Notes under the pieces: generated by a model | The model's database searches: none | What the model was told of the DNA's origin: nothing | The model's input: the letters and a program-made list of their open reading frames with translations, nothing else | Translations under genes and position numbers: made by a program | NCBI GenBank assembly: GCA_003599575.1 | Contig: QZKV01000007.1 | Span: 1 to 64,000, forward strand | Direction: 5' to 3' | Source: Desulfobacteraceae bacterium | GTDB lineage: Bacteria > Desulfobacterota > Desulfobacteria > Desulfobacterales > Desulfosarcinaceae | DNA length: 64,000 nt | Shown: piece by piece, positions 43,293 to 52,100 of the stretch | Layout of the letters: every line of letters starts with the position of its first letter | Numbering within the stretch: position 1 is the stretch's first letter

Positions 43293-44726
43293 ATGATTCC
43301 CAACATACGTTTCTTTGTGATCATTTTGACCATTTTGTCGTTCTCCGTCCCCTTGGGTCCGATCGCAGCGTGGTCCCAGAACGGTGAGGTGCCTATGGTG
43401 CCGGCCAATTTTACGCAGCTGGCGGAGTCGGCCCGTCCGGGCGTCGTCAATATCCGCACCGAGCGGACCATGAAGGGAGGAGGGCGTGTGTTCAAGCATT
43501 TTTTCGGTGATCCGTTCGGCGGCGGCGGCCGGCGCCATCCCTTCGAGGAATTTTTTGGGCCCTTTTCCGAGCCGCCGCAAGAGTTTAAACAGCAAAGTCT
43601 CGGGTCGGGTTTCCTCATCGATAAAGAAGGGTACATTGTAACCAACAACCACGTGATCGAAGGAGCGGATCAGATCAAAGTGCGGCTCGCCAATGAAAAG
43701 GAATATCAGGCCACCGTGGTCGGGCGTGATCCCAAAACCGACCTGGCCTTGATCAAAGTCGAGGGTGCCAAGGAGTTGAACCCTTTGCCTCTGGGGGATT
43801 CAGAAATACTGAAGGTCGGCACATGGGTGGTGGCCATCGGCAGCCCCTTCGGTCTGGAGCAAACCGTCACGCAAGGAATTGTCAGTGCCAAAAAGCGCGT
43901 GATCGGGGCCGGGCCGTACGATGATTTTATCCAGACGGATGCTTCGATCAATCCGGGCAACAGCGGCGGACCGCTGCTCGATCTGCAGGGCCGGGTCGTG
44001 GGCATCAACACGGCGATCGTCGCCAGCGGACAGGGCATCGGGTTCGCCATTCCGATCAACATGGCCAAAGCCATTGTCGCGCAGCTCAAGGAAAAGGGCG
44101 AAGTCACCCGTGGATGGCTCGGTGTGGGCATCCAGGACCTCACACCGGAACTGGCCGAGTATTATGGCTTGGCAAACCGTCATGGGGTTCTGGTGACCCA
44201 GGTGTTTGAAGGCGATCCGGCCCACAAAGCCGGCGTCCAGAGATACGATATCATTACCGCTCTCAACGGCCAGTCCGTCTCGACGGGCCGTGAATTATCG
44301 GCTGTCATCGCCAACACGCCGGTGGGTGAAAAGACCAAGATCACCGTCATGAGAGGGACCAATGAATTGAACCTCACCGCCACGGTGGTCAAACGAGATG
44401 ACGATCAGCAGCGTGCCGGTGGTGCGGTGCCAAAACCCAGCGATGCATTGGGTTTGCAAGTGGCCGAAATGTCGCCCGAAAGATCTCAGCAATTCGGTTT
44501 GGATAAAGATGAAAGCGGTGTTCTGGTGGTCGATGTGGAAAAAGGCAGCCGGGCCGATAAGGCCGGGGTCCGGATGGGCGATCTGATCAAGGGCATCAAC
44601 AAGAAGAAGGTTGAAAACTTAAAAGATTACGAAACTCTGATGAAATCGGTTGATAAAAAAGAAGCTTTGTCCATGTTGATTGCGCGACGCAATGAAGGTC
44701 TGAAGGCCATTAAAATCACGCCATAG
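43293..44726 (+). CDS. DegP/DegQ-type periplasmic serine protease
   Basis: A 477-residue protease of the HtrA family. It has a signal peptide (about residues 1-28) and a trypsin-like domain with His120 in TNNHVIEG, Asp150 in DPKTDLALIKV and Ser224 in INPGNSGGP. Two PDZ domains follow (about 285-375 and 390-470). It degrades or refolds damaged periplasmic proteins. AAGGAGG precedes the ATG. It follows the regulator/kinase pair and the three repeats at 43215-43247, so it is probably their target. Two GC-rich hairpins follow. Confidence 0.93.
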   Translation: MIPNIRFFVIILTILSFSVPLGPIAAWSQNGEVPMVPANFTQLAESARPGVVNIRTERTMKGGGRVFKHFFGDPFGGGGRRHPFEEFFGPFSEPPQEFKQQSLGSGFLIDKEGYIVTNNHVIEGADQIKVRLANEKEYQATVVGRDPKTDLALIKVEGAKELNPLPLGDSEILKVGTWVVAIGSPFGLEQTVTQGIVSAKKRVIGAGPYDDFIQTDASINPGNSGGPLLDLQGRVVGINTAIVASGQGIGFAIPINMAKAIVAQLKEKGEVTRGWLGVGIQDLTPELAEYYGLANRHGVLVTQVFEGDPAHKAGVQRYDIITALNGQSVSTGRELSAVIANTPVGEKTKITVMRGTNELNLTATVVKRDDDQQRAGGAVPKPSDALGLQVAEMSPERSQQFGLDKDESGVLVVDVEKGSRADKAGVRMGDLIKGINKKKVENLKDYETLMKSVDKKEALSMLIARRNEGLKAIKITP

Positions 44727-44741
44727 TTCTTCTCCCCCCAC

Positions 44742-44800
44742 AGCAGGGTGTCTGCCCTGCTCTTCAAGGGGCCGGCGGCTGCATGCGGCTGCCGGCCCTT
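44742..44800 (+). terminator. Tandem hairpins after degQ
   Basis: AGCAGGG pairs with CCCTGCT (44742-44761), directly followed by a larger stem of AAGGG-GCCGGC with GCCGGCCCTT (44766-44800, one bulged G). No T tract follows. They probably block read-through or stabilise the degQ mRNA. Confidence 0.5.
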
Positions 44801-44927
44801 CCCGACGTTCCCCACTGGATGAAGGCCTGACCGGCGGGTTCGACATTTTGAATTCTCTTGACACTGGCCCTTTTGCTCCCTAAAGTGGCGCTGCATTGCC
44901 ACACCAAACGCGGCGGAGAAGGAAACT

Positions 44928-45113
44928 ATGCCTGTCTATGAATTTGAATGCAAATGCGGTCATGTTTTTGAAGAGCTGGTGCCAGTGGGAACCAAGAGCC
45001 ATCAATGTCCTCTGTGCAAAAAGAAAGAGGCCAAAAAAATCATGAGTGCCTGCACCTTTGAGCTTAAAGGCGGCGGCTGGTACGCGGACGGATACGCTTC
45101 AACCAAAAAATAG
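44928..45113 (+). CDS. FmdB-family zinc ribbon protein
   Basis: A 61-residue protein with the FmdB signature MPVYEFECKCGHVFEELVPV and CPLCKKKEAKKIMSA, where four cysteines form a zinc ribbon. It resembles the proposed regulators of formamide/acetamide and oxygen-responsive genes, but function is not settled. The ATG at 44928 follows GGAGAAGGAAAC. Confidence 0.88.
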   Translation: MPVYEFECKCGHVFEELVPVGTKSHQCPLCKKKEAKKIMSACTFELKGGGWYADGYASTKK

Positions 45114-45284
45114 CCCCATCCATTTTTGCCGTATGATCGGCATGCCAATGATCCAACGACCGGAAAGAGCGGGTTCCATCCGCCACCCGCGTTTTACTTT
45201 ATCCCCCCGCAGTGTTTCTTCGCACTTCTCAGGTGATCCTGACTCTTTCTCCTTAATTTTGCCCACCCTTGCAGAGGAGGATTC

Positions 45285-46085
45285 ATGCCAAATTCGGCGA
45301 ATGCCCTGGACATCGGCGATTTAAGTTTTTTTGCGCTGAGCACAATTCAAAAAATCGGCCAGGAGGCGCTTCAGTTTTACGGCAAGGGACGGCGCCGCCC
45401 TCCCTTTGATCAAGATCTTGTGACCCAAGCCGAATTGCATCTGAATGATCTGTTTCAGCAGCAACTTGGGATGCGTTTTGCGGATCATCAGATTTACGGA
45501 GCCGGACCGCTGAGCGAGGGGTATACCCATGGGGCCAAGCGCTATCTCTGGATTTTCGATCCCCTGGATGGGGTGGACAATTTTCAGATCGGCATTCCTA
45601 TCTGGGGGATGTCCTTGGCGCTTTACGAAAACCACTGGCCTGTGTTGGGTATTTTCTATATGCCGGCCACAAACGATCTGTTTAGGGCCCAGGCGGGACG
45701 GGAAGCCTACTGGAACGACCGGCCGATTCGAACGGTCGATAGCGGGGATCTTTCCCAGGAAAGCATTGTGTTGACCTATTCACGCTTTCATCAGCACTAC
45801 AGCTGCCGTTTTCCCGGCAAAATAAGATGTCTGGGAAGTACGGTGGCACATGCCTGCTATGTGGCCATGGGAAGGGCCAATGCGGCAATAATTGCAAATG
45901 GAACTTTCAAGGATTTGGCCGCCGTGCGGGTGATTGTCGAAGCCGCCGGCGCAAAACTGTATAAAGCGGACGGTTCGGTTTTCTTTCTCGGGGATTACAC
46001 CGACGGCCGCAGAATCGAAGATCATTTAATCATTGCCGGTCCCAGGTATGCCCGGCCGGTCCTGAATTGTCTCACGCGGCTGTAG
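45285..46085 (+). CDS. Inositol monophosphatase-family enzyme
   Basis: A 266-residue protein with the IMPase metal motif IFDPLDGVDNFQIGIPIWGMSLAL and the C-terminal FKDLAAVRVIVEAAGAKL, retaining the Asp that binds metal. The usual upstream GEE element is replaced by GAGPLSEG, so metal site 1 may be altered. Such proteins remove phosphate from inositol, FBP or 3'-phosphoadenosine-5'-phosphate (PAP, CysQ type); which one cannot be told. The ATG follows GAGGAGG. No clear partner genes. Confidence 0.82.
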   Translation: MPNSANALDIGDLSFFALSTIQKIGQEALQFYGKGRRRPPFDQDLVTQAELHLNDLFQQQLGMRFADHQIYGAGPLSEGYTHGAKRYLWIFDPLDGVDNFQIGIPIWGMSLALYENHWPVLGIFYMPATNDLFRAQAGREAYWNDRPIRTVDSGDLSQESIVLTYSRFHQHYSCRFPGKIRCLGSTVAHACYVAMGRANAAIIANGTFKDLAAVRVIVEAAGAKLYKADGSVFFLGDYTDGRRIEDHLIIAGPRYARPVLNCLTRL

Positions 46086-46097
46086 TTGTCGGTTTGC

Positions 46098-46265
46098 TCA
46101 ATCCTTCTTCTTGGCCGTTACGGATCGATCTTCTTTTTGATAAAAATAGGCGCAAATCGCCAAAACAAAACTGTACCCCATGCAAAAGAGCCATAGCGGA
46201 TCGCTTGTGCGCCGCTCCGCCAAATAGAATAGCCAGGTCATAAATAAGAGCAGTTTCGGGTTCAT
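46098..46265 (-). CDS. Small membrane protein
   Basis: A 55-residue protein beginning MNPKLLLFMTWLFYLAERR with two hydrophobic segments and a basic tail. The frame is open further upstream to 46382 but without similarity or RBS, and the ATG at 46265 gives a normal membrane-protein start. No family recognised. It lies just downstream of the thioesterase gene, same strand, so it may be co-transcribed. Confidence 0.5.
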   Translation of the reverse strand: MNPKLLLFMTWLFYLAERRTSDPLWLFCMGYSFVLAICAYFYQKEDRSVTAKKKD

Positions 46266-46345
46266 GAATAGTGTCGTCTCACTTGCTTGACGCCGTTGGG
46301 TGCCTACCCGAATTATCGGTCTTCGGACGGACATCTTTAATCGAC

Positions 46346-46774
46346 TCAAGCGGCCTTGAACGGGACAGGCTTGCCGGTACAATACGCCAATGCCTGGCAG
46401 GTGGCGATCAAGTCGCCCGCGGGATCGCTCACCGAAATCCGGTATGTCGCGGTCTTGCGGGTCCGGGCGCTTTCATCGGCCTGGGCGCGCAGCCGTTCAC
46501 CCGCTTGGGGCGGCCGGATATAGGTGACGTTGACATTGAGGGCCACGGCGATGGTGCCATGGGTCTGGGAGGCGGTTTCAAAAGCCTCATCGATGAGGGC
46601 GAACAGTGCGCCGCCGTGCGCCCGGGCATAGATGTTGTTCATCAAGGCCGGATCGTAAGTCATCTCGACAACGGAATGGCCGAGTTCCAGGGCAATCAGT
46701 TTCATTTTCAGCGCCCGCGCAAACGGCTCATTTTCTACGGCGGCGAATATTCCGGTTCGAACAGCAGGATCCAT
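46346..46774 (-). CDS. Hotdog-fold thioesterase (PaaI type)
   Basis: A 142-residue protein of the PaaI/YbgC-related hotdog family, with the motif NNIYARAHGGALFALIDEAF and VALNVNVTYIRPP after it. These hydrolyse aryl- or acyl-CoA thioesters. The ATG at 46774 (MDPAVRTGIF) is favoured over an earlier one at 46846, which adds a basic stretch with no family similarity. Neighbours give no substrate clue. Confidence 0.82.
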   Translation of the reverse strand: MDPAVRTGIFAAVENEPFARALKMKLIALELGHSVVEMTYDPALMNNIYARAHGGALFALIDEAFETASQTHGTIAVALNVNVTYIRPPQAGERLRAQADESARTRKTATYRISVSDPAGDLIATCQALAYCTGKPVPFKAA

Positions 46775-47168
46775 GCCTGAACTCCCGAGAGCGGATGGTC
46801 GGTGTATATGCCTTGGATAGATAAGCGAGCGCCCGGCGCCTGTCAATACGGCTTCGTCATGGGGGCGATTTCGGCATCGGATCGAACTTTCGCGCGTAAA
46901 AAAACAAAGCCGCTCCCGAACGCGGTAAGCGGTGATCCGAAGCCGACCCCGCAGACAGTGAATCTTTGGGTCCCATCAGGACAAAATTGGGGCATTTACC
47001 CCATGGCCTTAATGAAACCACGCAGGTAAACACCAGTGGTCGTTTGCTCCAAGATCCGCTTGATCAAAGTGGATATTATCAATCGTTCCATCTGCGTCTT
47101 TTCCACAATGTTAAAAAGGCGGTACGCCGCCCACTCAGAACTTTCTGACAAAATGTACCAAGGTGCCG
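46775..47168. other. Intergenic region upstream of nrfHA
   Basis: About 390 bases between divergent genes. It contains a perfect inverted repeat TGGGG-CATTTA-CCCCA (46988-47003). I looked for FNR-type (TTGAT-N4-ATCAA) and NsrR-type sites for nrf regulation and saw none that fit. Confidence 0.45.
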
Positions 47169-47627
47169 ATGAGCCGATTTCATTTGCGTTGGCGTTTGAT
47201 CTTGATACTTGTTTTAATCGCCGCCGCCGCCGGCGGTTTCCTCATGCTCGGACCGCCCGCGCTGCTGGCGAAATCCGAGACGCCGGAATTCTGTTCTTCC
47301 TGCCACGTCATGCAGGCGCAGTTTGACGCCTGGTTCCACGAGGGGGCCCACCGGTCCATCCGCTGCGTGGATTGCCATCTGCCCCACCAGAATGTGTTTG
47401 TGCATTATATGTGGAAGAGCATCGACGGGATGAAGGACGTCATCGTGTTTCACTCGGGAACGGTACCCGAACGAATCGTCATATCCAATCATGGACAAGA
47501 GGTGCTGCAGGGCAATTGCGTGCGCTGCCACGAGACCACCGTTTGGCGGATCAACAAGGAACGCAGTTGCTGGGAATGCCATCGCCGGCTCGCGCACAGC
47601 AGAAGCGGCGCGATCTTGACCAATTGA
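47169..47627 (+). CDS. nrfH: Cytochrome c nitrite reductase membrane subunit NrfH
   Basis: A 152-residue tetrahaem cytochrome of the NapC/NirT family. It has one membrane anchor near the N-terminus (LILILVLIAAAAGGFLM) and four CxxCH sites: CSSCH, CVDCH, CVRCH and CWECH. NrfH takes electrons from menaquinol and passes them to NrfA in the periplasm. The ATG at 47169 has AAGG five bases upstream; GTG at 47163 is the alternative start. nrfA begins 15 bases after its stop. Confidence 0.94.
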   Translation: MSRFHLRWRLILILVLIAAAAGGFLMLGPPALLAKSETPEFCSSCHVMQAQFDAWFHEGAHRSIRCVDCHLPHQNVFVHYMWKSIDGMKDVIVFHSGTVPERIVISNHGQEVLQGNCVRCHETTVWRINKERSCWECHRRLAHSRSGAILTN

Positions 47628-47642
47628 GGGAGGAACAGCAAA

Positions 47643-49142
47643 GTGAGCCGACTGCATCGGGGTACAATCATGAAAAAGAAAAGAACGATCTGGACGGGTG
47701 TCGGTTTGGGCATCCTGCTGACAATCGGAATAATGGTGTCCGGATGCGCGGAAAAAGAGCCGGTTACGGTTCAGACGGTCCAGATTCCGGAGGGTGAGAT
47801 CGACCCTGTGGTCTGGGGCAAAGCCTATCCCGTCGAGTATGATTTGTGGAGGCAAACCGAAGAGCCCACCCAGGACGGATTGAGCAAATACAAGCGTACC
47901 GGCTTCGATGCGGACAGGCCCACGGTGGACAAGCTTTCCAAGTTCCCCTACATGGCCCTGTTGTTCAGCGGCTGGGGATTCGGTGTCGAGTATAACGAAC
48001 CAAGGGGGCATGCGCACATGGTCCGCGATCAGCTCGCCATCGATTCGGCCCGGCTAAAGTCCGGCGGAGTCTGCCTGACCTGCAAATCCCCCTATGCACC
48101 GAAGCTTGAACAGGATCTGGGTGTCGACTATTATAAACAACCCTTCAAGCAGGTCCTCTCGCAGATTCCCGAGGAGCACAAGACGCTCGCGGTGGCATGC
48201 GTGGATTGCCATGATGCCAATGGCATGTCCTTGAAAATTTCCAGAGAATTCACCCTTGGCCGGGCTCTCCAGGACATGGGTATCAAGCGCAACGATCTGA
48301 CCCACCAGCAGATGCGCTCCGTTGTCTGCGCCCAATGCCATGTGACCTACAATATCCCCAAGAACGAGCAGAACGAATCGGTGGGCGTCTTCTTCCCGTG
48401 GCAAAACAGCAAGTGGGGCAACATCACGATCGAAGATATCATCCGCACCATCCGCCGGCACCCCGAGGTGAAGGAGTGGACCCAGAAAGTCACCGGCTTC
48501 AAGATGGCTTTCATCCGCCATCCCGAGTTCGAGCTTTTTTCCAATAACAGTGTGCACTGGAAGGCCAATGCTTCCTGTGCGGATTGCCATATGCCCTATA
48601 CCAAGGTTGGTGTTTACAAGGTTTCCGACCACAGGGTGCGCAGCCCCCTGGACAACCAGTTGCGCGCCTGCGGGCAATGCCATGCCGAAGGGGCGGAATG
48701 GCTTCAAGAGCGGGTTTTTGCCATCCAGGACCGGACCGTCTCTTTGATGCTGCGTTCCGGATACGCCACGGCCTCCACGGCCAAGCTGTTCGAAATGGTG
48801 CACCAGGCGCGCGACGGGGGCAAGCCTGTCGATGAAGAAATGTACAACAAAGCCAAAGAATTTTACGAGGAAGCGTTCTATCGCTCCGTTTTCATCGGCG
48901 CCGAAAATTCGGTGGGCTTCCACAACGCGCCCGAGGCCCTGCGGGTCTTGGGGGACGCCATCGCCTTTGCGGTCAAATCCGAATCCTTCCTGCGCCAGAT
49001 CCTGGCCAAAGCCGGGGTGGACGTACCGCTGAAAGTGGACTTGGAACTGAAAAAATACATCGATATGCGCGGCGAGCACAAGCTCATGCGTGATCCGGAA
49101 CTGGAAATAAAGGATCCGATGAATTTGCAGGAGATGTTCTAA
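47643..49142 (+). CDS. nrfA: Cytochrome c nitrite reductase NrfA, lipobox-bearing
   Basis: A 499-residue pentahaem enzyme. The active-site haem motif is C144-L-T-C147-K148 (CxxCK), with four CxxCH sites further on: CVDCH, CAQCH, CADCH, CGQCH. It reduces nitrite to ammonium with six electrons. GTG at 47643 has GGGAGGA nine bases upstream; ATG 47670 is an alternative. The signal segment ends VSGC (Cys35), a lipobox, so the enzyme may be lipid-anchored rather than soluble. It lies directly after nrfH. Confidence 0.95.
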   Translation: MSRLHRGTIMKKKRTIWTGVGLGILLTIGIMVSGCAEKEPVTVQTVQIPEGEIDPVVWGKAYPVEYDLWRQTEEPTQDGLSKYKRTGFDADRPTVDKLSKFPYMALLFSGWGFGVEYNEPRGHAHMVRDQLAIDSARLKSGGVCLTCKSPYAPKLEQDLGVDYYKQPFKQVLSQIPEEHKTLAVACVDCHDANGMSLKISREFTLGRALQDMGIKRNDLTHQQMRSVVCAQCHVTYNIPKNEQNESVGVFFPWQNSKWGNITIEDIIRTIRRHPEVKEWTQKVTGFKMAFIRHPEFELFSNNSVHWKANASCADCHMPYTKVGVYKVSDHRVRSPLDNQLRACGQCHAEGAEWLQERVFAIQDRTVSLMLRSGYATASTAKLFEMVHQARDGGKPVDEEMYNKAKEFYEEAFYRSVFIGAENSVGFHNAPEALRVLGDAIAFAVKSESFLRQILAKAGVDVPLKVDLELKKYIDMRGEHKLMRDPELEIKDPMNLQEMF

Positions 49143-49268
49143 GAGGTGCGTCAGCTTGTGCCCGTCAGCCCTTTGAAGGGCAAGGCGGACATACGGTATC
49201 CGTGCAACATCTTGGAGTGTCTTTGGCCGCCTGAACCGGAAAGGGCAAAGGGCTGACGGCAACGGTAT

Positions 49269-51041
49269 CTATAGCTCTCTAAACCTCCAGTACGGATACT
49301 CCAGCACATATTCGGCCACCCGGCCGGGGGAGGCCTCGCGGCTGGCCACCACCCATAGCGTGCTTTTGCGCTGCTGATCCGCCGCGGGGGCCATGGGATC
49401 CCAGCCGGGCATCAGGATCAGGGCGTTGTCGGCGCTGTATTCGATATCGCCGGACTCCTTGAAGGAGCTTAAATCCGGCTTTTCACCGTATCCGCCCCCC
49501 TTTCCGCGGCTCAGCTCACTGATCACCAGAAAACAGGCATGCTGTTCGTCCCGGATGGCTTCAAGTTGCCTGAGCCAGGAGTCAATGCCCGTACGCCGTT
49601 CGGTCAGATCTTTAAACGGCAGCTTGTGCAGGCTGTCCACCACGATGAGCACATCATCCTTGCGGGTTTCGTGCCGTATGAATGCGATATGGCGTCGCAT
49701 GGTATCGGGGGTCAATTGCCGGTCGTTGACCACCCGGAAGAAGGCCAGCATCGTTTCCAGTTCGGCTTGCGCTTTTTCAAGCACCTGGACTTCGGCGGCA
49801 CTCATTGCGCCGCTGCGGAGTTCTTTCTCCGCCAGATTGGTCCAGCGGACCAGGGTGCGAACGTAGATCTTGTGCCGCCCGTTTTCGAAATCATAATAGA
49901 TCACCGGCACCTTGCGGCGGGCCACCTCCGTGGAAATTTGCATGAAGAAACATGATTTGCCGGCCTTGGGCGGTCCACCCAGGATATTGATGCCCCGCAG
50001 TCCCTCCAAATGCAGGTCCATTTTGGAAAAGCCGGTTTCCAGACCCAACAGGGATTTGCCTTTTTCCTTATCCAGGAACTCCTGGAATTGGCGGCGTTCT
50101 TTTTGAGGTGTATTGAAGGGCGAAAAGGCCTTGGCCTGCTGGACCATCCGGTGGACCGTTTTTTTGGCGTCCTTGGACGCTTCGGCCGCCAGGTGGGATA
50201 AATGTGCTCCGCGCTTGAAGTTTGGCGGCCAGGCAAGGATCCTGGCCTTGAATCCTACCCGTACCGCAAAATCGCGGGCGGCCAGGCGTGCTTGGGGGGC
50301 CTCGGCGACCAGCACAAAAAGATGTTCGATGCGGGAGAACCGCTCGGCAGCCAAGTCGCCGAAGGCATCGGCCGAAGCAACGGCAATGGCCGGATAGCCC
50401 ATCTCGTTGAGGATCAGCAGGTTCAGTTCGCCTTGGGTGATGAACAACGCACCGCCCTCGCACCGCCCAATGTCGCGTACATTGTAAATCGCCGTCTCCC
50501 CGCTGAAGAAAGCCTCGTCGCCATGCCAGAAATGATCTTCTTCCCTGTCCGGTAGCACACAACGGGCTGCATAGGCATAGCCGTTCTCCTGGACGTAAGG
50601 GTACACCAGATAGCGTCCGTTAAACCCAACGCGCATTTTCTTGAGCGTGGTATCGCTGATGCCGAAGCGGGCGAAGTGGTCGTATTGTTCCCGGCCCATC
50701 AAGGTTGCGTTTTTATCCAGCTCATGACCCAGATGGCGTGAGGGAAGCGGCGCATTGAGCGCATAGATGTCCGCATCCGGATCGAATCCCGGTACGTTTC
50801 GGTTTTCCAGGTCCAGCAGACGCGCAAAATGAAAATGAAATCCGCCCGGAACGCAGCCGTTCAGACATCTGAAATAGCCGCGGAAGTAACTTTCCGGATC
50901 AAGTTGCACCAGAATTCGGCCTGCTTGCTCCAGTTTGTTGCGTTGGCAAAAAGGGCAGGGCGCGATCAGATGATGCCCTTTCCACATGGATTGCGGCAAG
51001 TGGGCCTCGTAAAAGGCCTTGATCTGCTCAAATGGGATCAT
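49269..51041 (-). CDS. Twinkle/T7 gp4-like primase-helicase
   Basis: A 590-residue protein. The N-terminus has a CHC2-like zinc finger (CPFCQRNK, then CLNGC), followed by a Toprim-like region around residues 195-250 (FITQGELNLLILNEMGYPAIAVASADAF). There, the acidic DxD of true primases is not visible, so it may be inactive. The C-terminal RecA/DnaB-type helicase has Walker A GGPPKAGKS near 352 and a Walker B strand VLIVVDS near 465. It may unwind and once primed DNA, like phage or mitochondrial replicative proteins. No phage genes surround it. Confidence 0.8.
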   Translation of the reverse strand: MIPFEQIKAFYEAHLPQSMWKGHHLIAPCPFCQRNKLEQAGRILVQLDPESYFRGYFRCLNGCVPGGFHFHFARLLDLENRNVPGFDPDADIYALNAPLPSRHLGHELDKNATLMGREQYDHFARFGISDTTLKKMRVGFNGRYLVYPYVQENGYAYAARCVLPDREEDHFWHGDEAFFSGETAIYNVRDIGRCEGGALFITQGELNLLILNEMGYPAIAVASADAFGDLAAERFSRIEHLFVLVAEAPQARLAARDFAVRVGFKARILAWPPNFKRGAHLSHLAAEASKDAKKTVHRMVQQAKAFSPFNTPQKERRQFQEFLDKEKGKSLLGLETGFSKMDLHLEGLRGINILGGPPKAGKSCFFMQISTEVARRKVPVIYYDFENGRHKIYVRTLVRWTNLAEKELRSGAMSAAEVQVLEKAQAELETMLAFFRVVNDRQLTPDTMRRHIAFIRHETRKDDVLIVVDSLHKLPFKDLTERRTGIDSWLRQLEAIRDEQHACFLVISELSRGKGGGYGEKPDLSSFKESGDIEYSADNALILMPGWDPMAPAADQQRKSTLWVVASREASPGRVAEYVLEYPYWRFREL

Positions 51042-51242
51042 CTCAATTTTCTTTTTTCAGTTTGAGTGCCGATTCCTGTCGGGTTGAAAAATTATAAAAT
51101 GAGTCAAGATTATTGTAAACAAGACATCTTGGAATGAAAAAAAAGCTCCAGGCCCGGTGGGGATGCTTTGCGCATGCCGAACAGCAGGGGGCCGTTTAAA
51201 TCCTGTTTTGGATTACCTGCATGTGCGCAAAAAGGAGGCGTC

Positions 51243-51875
51243 ATGGCCAAAAGCTATTTTGCGATACTCGGGGTCTCATCCGACGCATCACCCGAAGAGA
51301 TCCGATCGGCTTTCCGTCGATTGGCCAAACAATTCCATCCTGATCGAGCCGGTGGAGACAGCGGGCCCTTTAGACAAATCCTAGAAGCCTATGCTGTCCT
51401 GAGCGATGCGCGACGGCGAAACGAATATGAACAATCCCTGGCCCAAGCCCGCAGCAGCAGGCGCAGCGGGCCCGCCCGCTCCTTCTATGCCCCTTTTGCC
51501 ACGCCTTTTGAGGGTCTGTTCGAATGGCTGTGGGATGACTTCCCCGGCCTGGGGCGGCCCCGATCCCGGCGCAGGCAGAATGTCACCCTGGAAGTACCGC
51601 TCACCAGAGAGCAGGCCAGGCGAGGTGGCAAGGCGAAAGTGATGGTGCCTATCCGGACCCTATGCCCGCAATGTGGCGGCTATGGTGGGATAGGCTATTA
51701 TGAGTGCCCCCAATGCGAGGGGGCGGGTGTCCTTATGGGAGAATTACCGTTTTGGGTTTCGTTTCCGCCCGGTCTGAAAAAAGAGCATGCCGTGGTGATT
51801 TCGCTTGCGCGGTTCGGAATCCGCGATTTCCAGCTCTCTGTTTTGTTCATACCGCCGGATGCGGATGCGTTTTGA
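51243..51875 (+). CDS. Shortened DnaJ-type co-chaperone
   Basis: A 210-residue protein. The J domain (residues 1-65) has HPD at 32-34. A glycine/arginine-rich linker follows, then a central segment with only two of the four zinc-finger units of DnaJ (CPQCGGYG and CPQCEGAG), and a C-terminal beta-rich part (about 170-210) that is short. It would stimulate an Hsp70 partner but with a reduced substrate region. ATG 51243 has AAGGAGG upstream; the frame before it does not look coding. Confidence 0.8.
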   Translation: MAKSYFAILGVSSDASPEEIRSAFRRLAKQFHPDRAGGDSGPFRQILEAYAVLSDARRRNEYEQSLAQARSSRRSGPARSFYAPFATPFEGLFEWLWDDFPGLGRPRSRRRQNVTLEVPLTREQARRGGKAKVMVPIRTLCPQCGGYGGIGYYECPQCEGAGVLMGELPFWVSFPPGLKKEHAVVISLARFGIRDFQLSVLFIPPDADAF

Positions 51876-51929
51876 TACCTGGCATCCATAAATAGCTCTT
51901 CGACTATCCGGCTGCGTAAACCTAAACAT

Positions 51930-52035
51930 CGGTATCGGTATCGGTATCGGAATCGGTATCGATATCGAATTCGATTGCGATACCGACCCCGACCCCGAAC
52001 AGGTACTTCATAATATTAGGAATATGTGTACTAAG
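51930..52035 (+). repeat. Dispersed intergenic repeat, copy 2 (plus orientation)
   Basis: Begins CGGTATCGGTATCGG and continues through ATCGATATCGAATTCGATT to CCCCGACCCCGAAC, then a conserved flank ATTAGGAATATGTGTACTAAGC. It matches copy 1 near 33.0 kb in reverse complement, over core and flank. It lies between the DnaJ gene and dnaE2. Confidence 0.7.
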
Positions 52036-52048
52036 CCATCAAGGCAAC

Positions 52049-52098
52049 GGCAACCAACCCCAACCCAACAAACCCAACCAACCCAACCAACCCAACAC
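52049..52098 (+). repeat. AACCC/CCAAC low-complexity repeat after dnaE2
   Basis: Runs of CAACC and AACCC units such as CCCAACCAACCCAACC occupy the 50 bases before the dnaE2 stop side. The same composition, in reverse complement, lies at 56299-56340 upstream of imuB, so the pair frames imuB-dnaE2. Confidence 0.65.
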
Positions 52099-52100
52099 CC

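Noticed and set aside
48054..49262. 402-codon open frame antisense to nrfA
   Set aside because: NrfA is certain from five haem motifs, and the antisense frame has no RBS or family signs.
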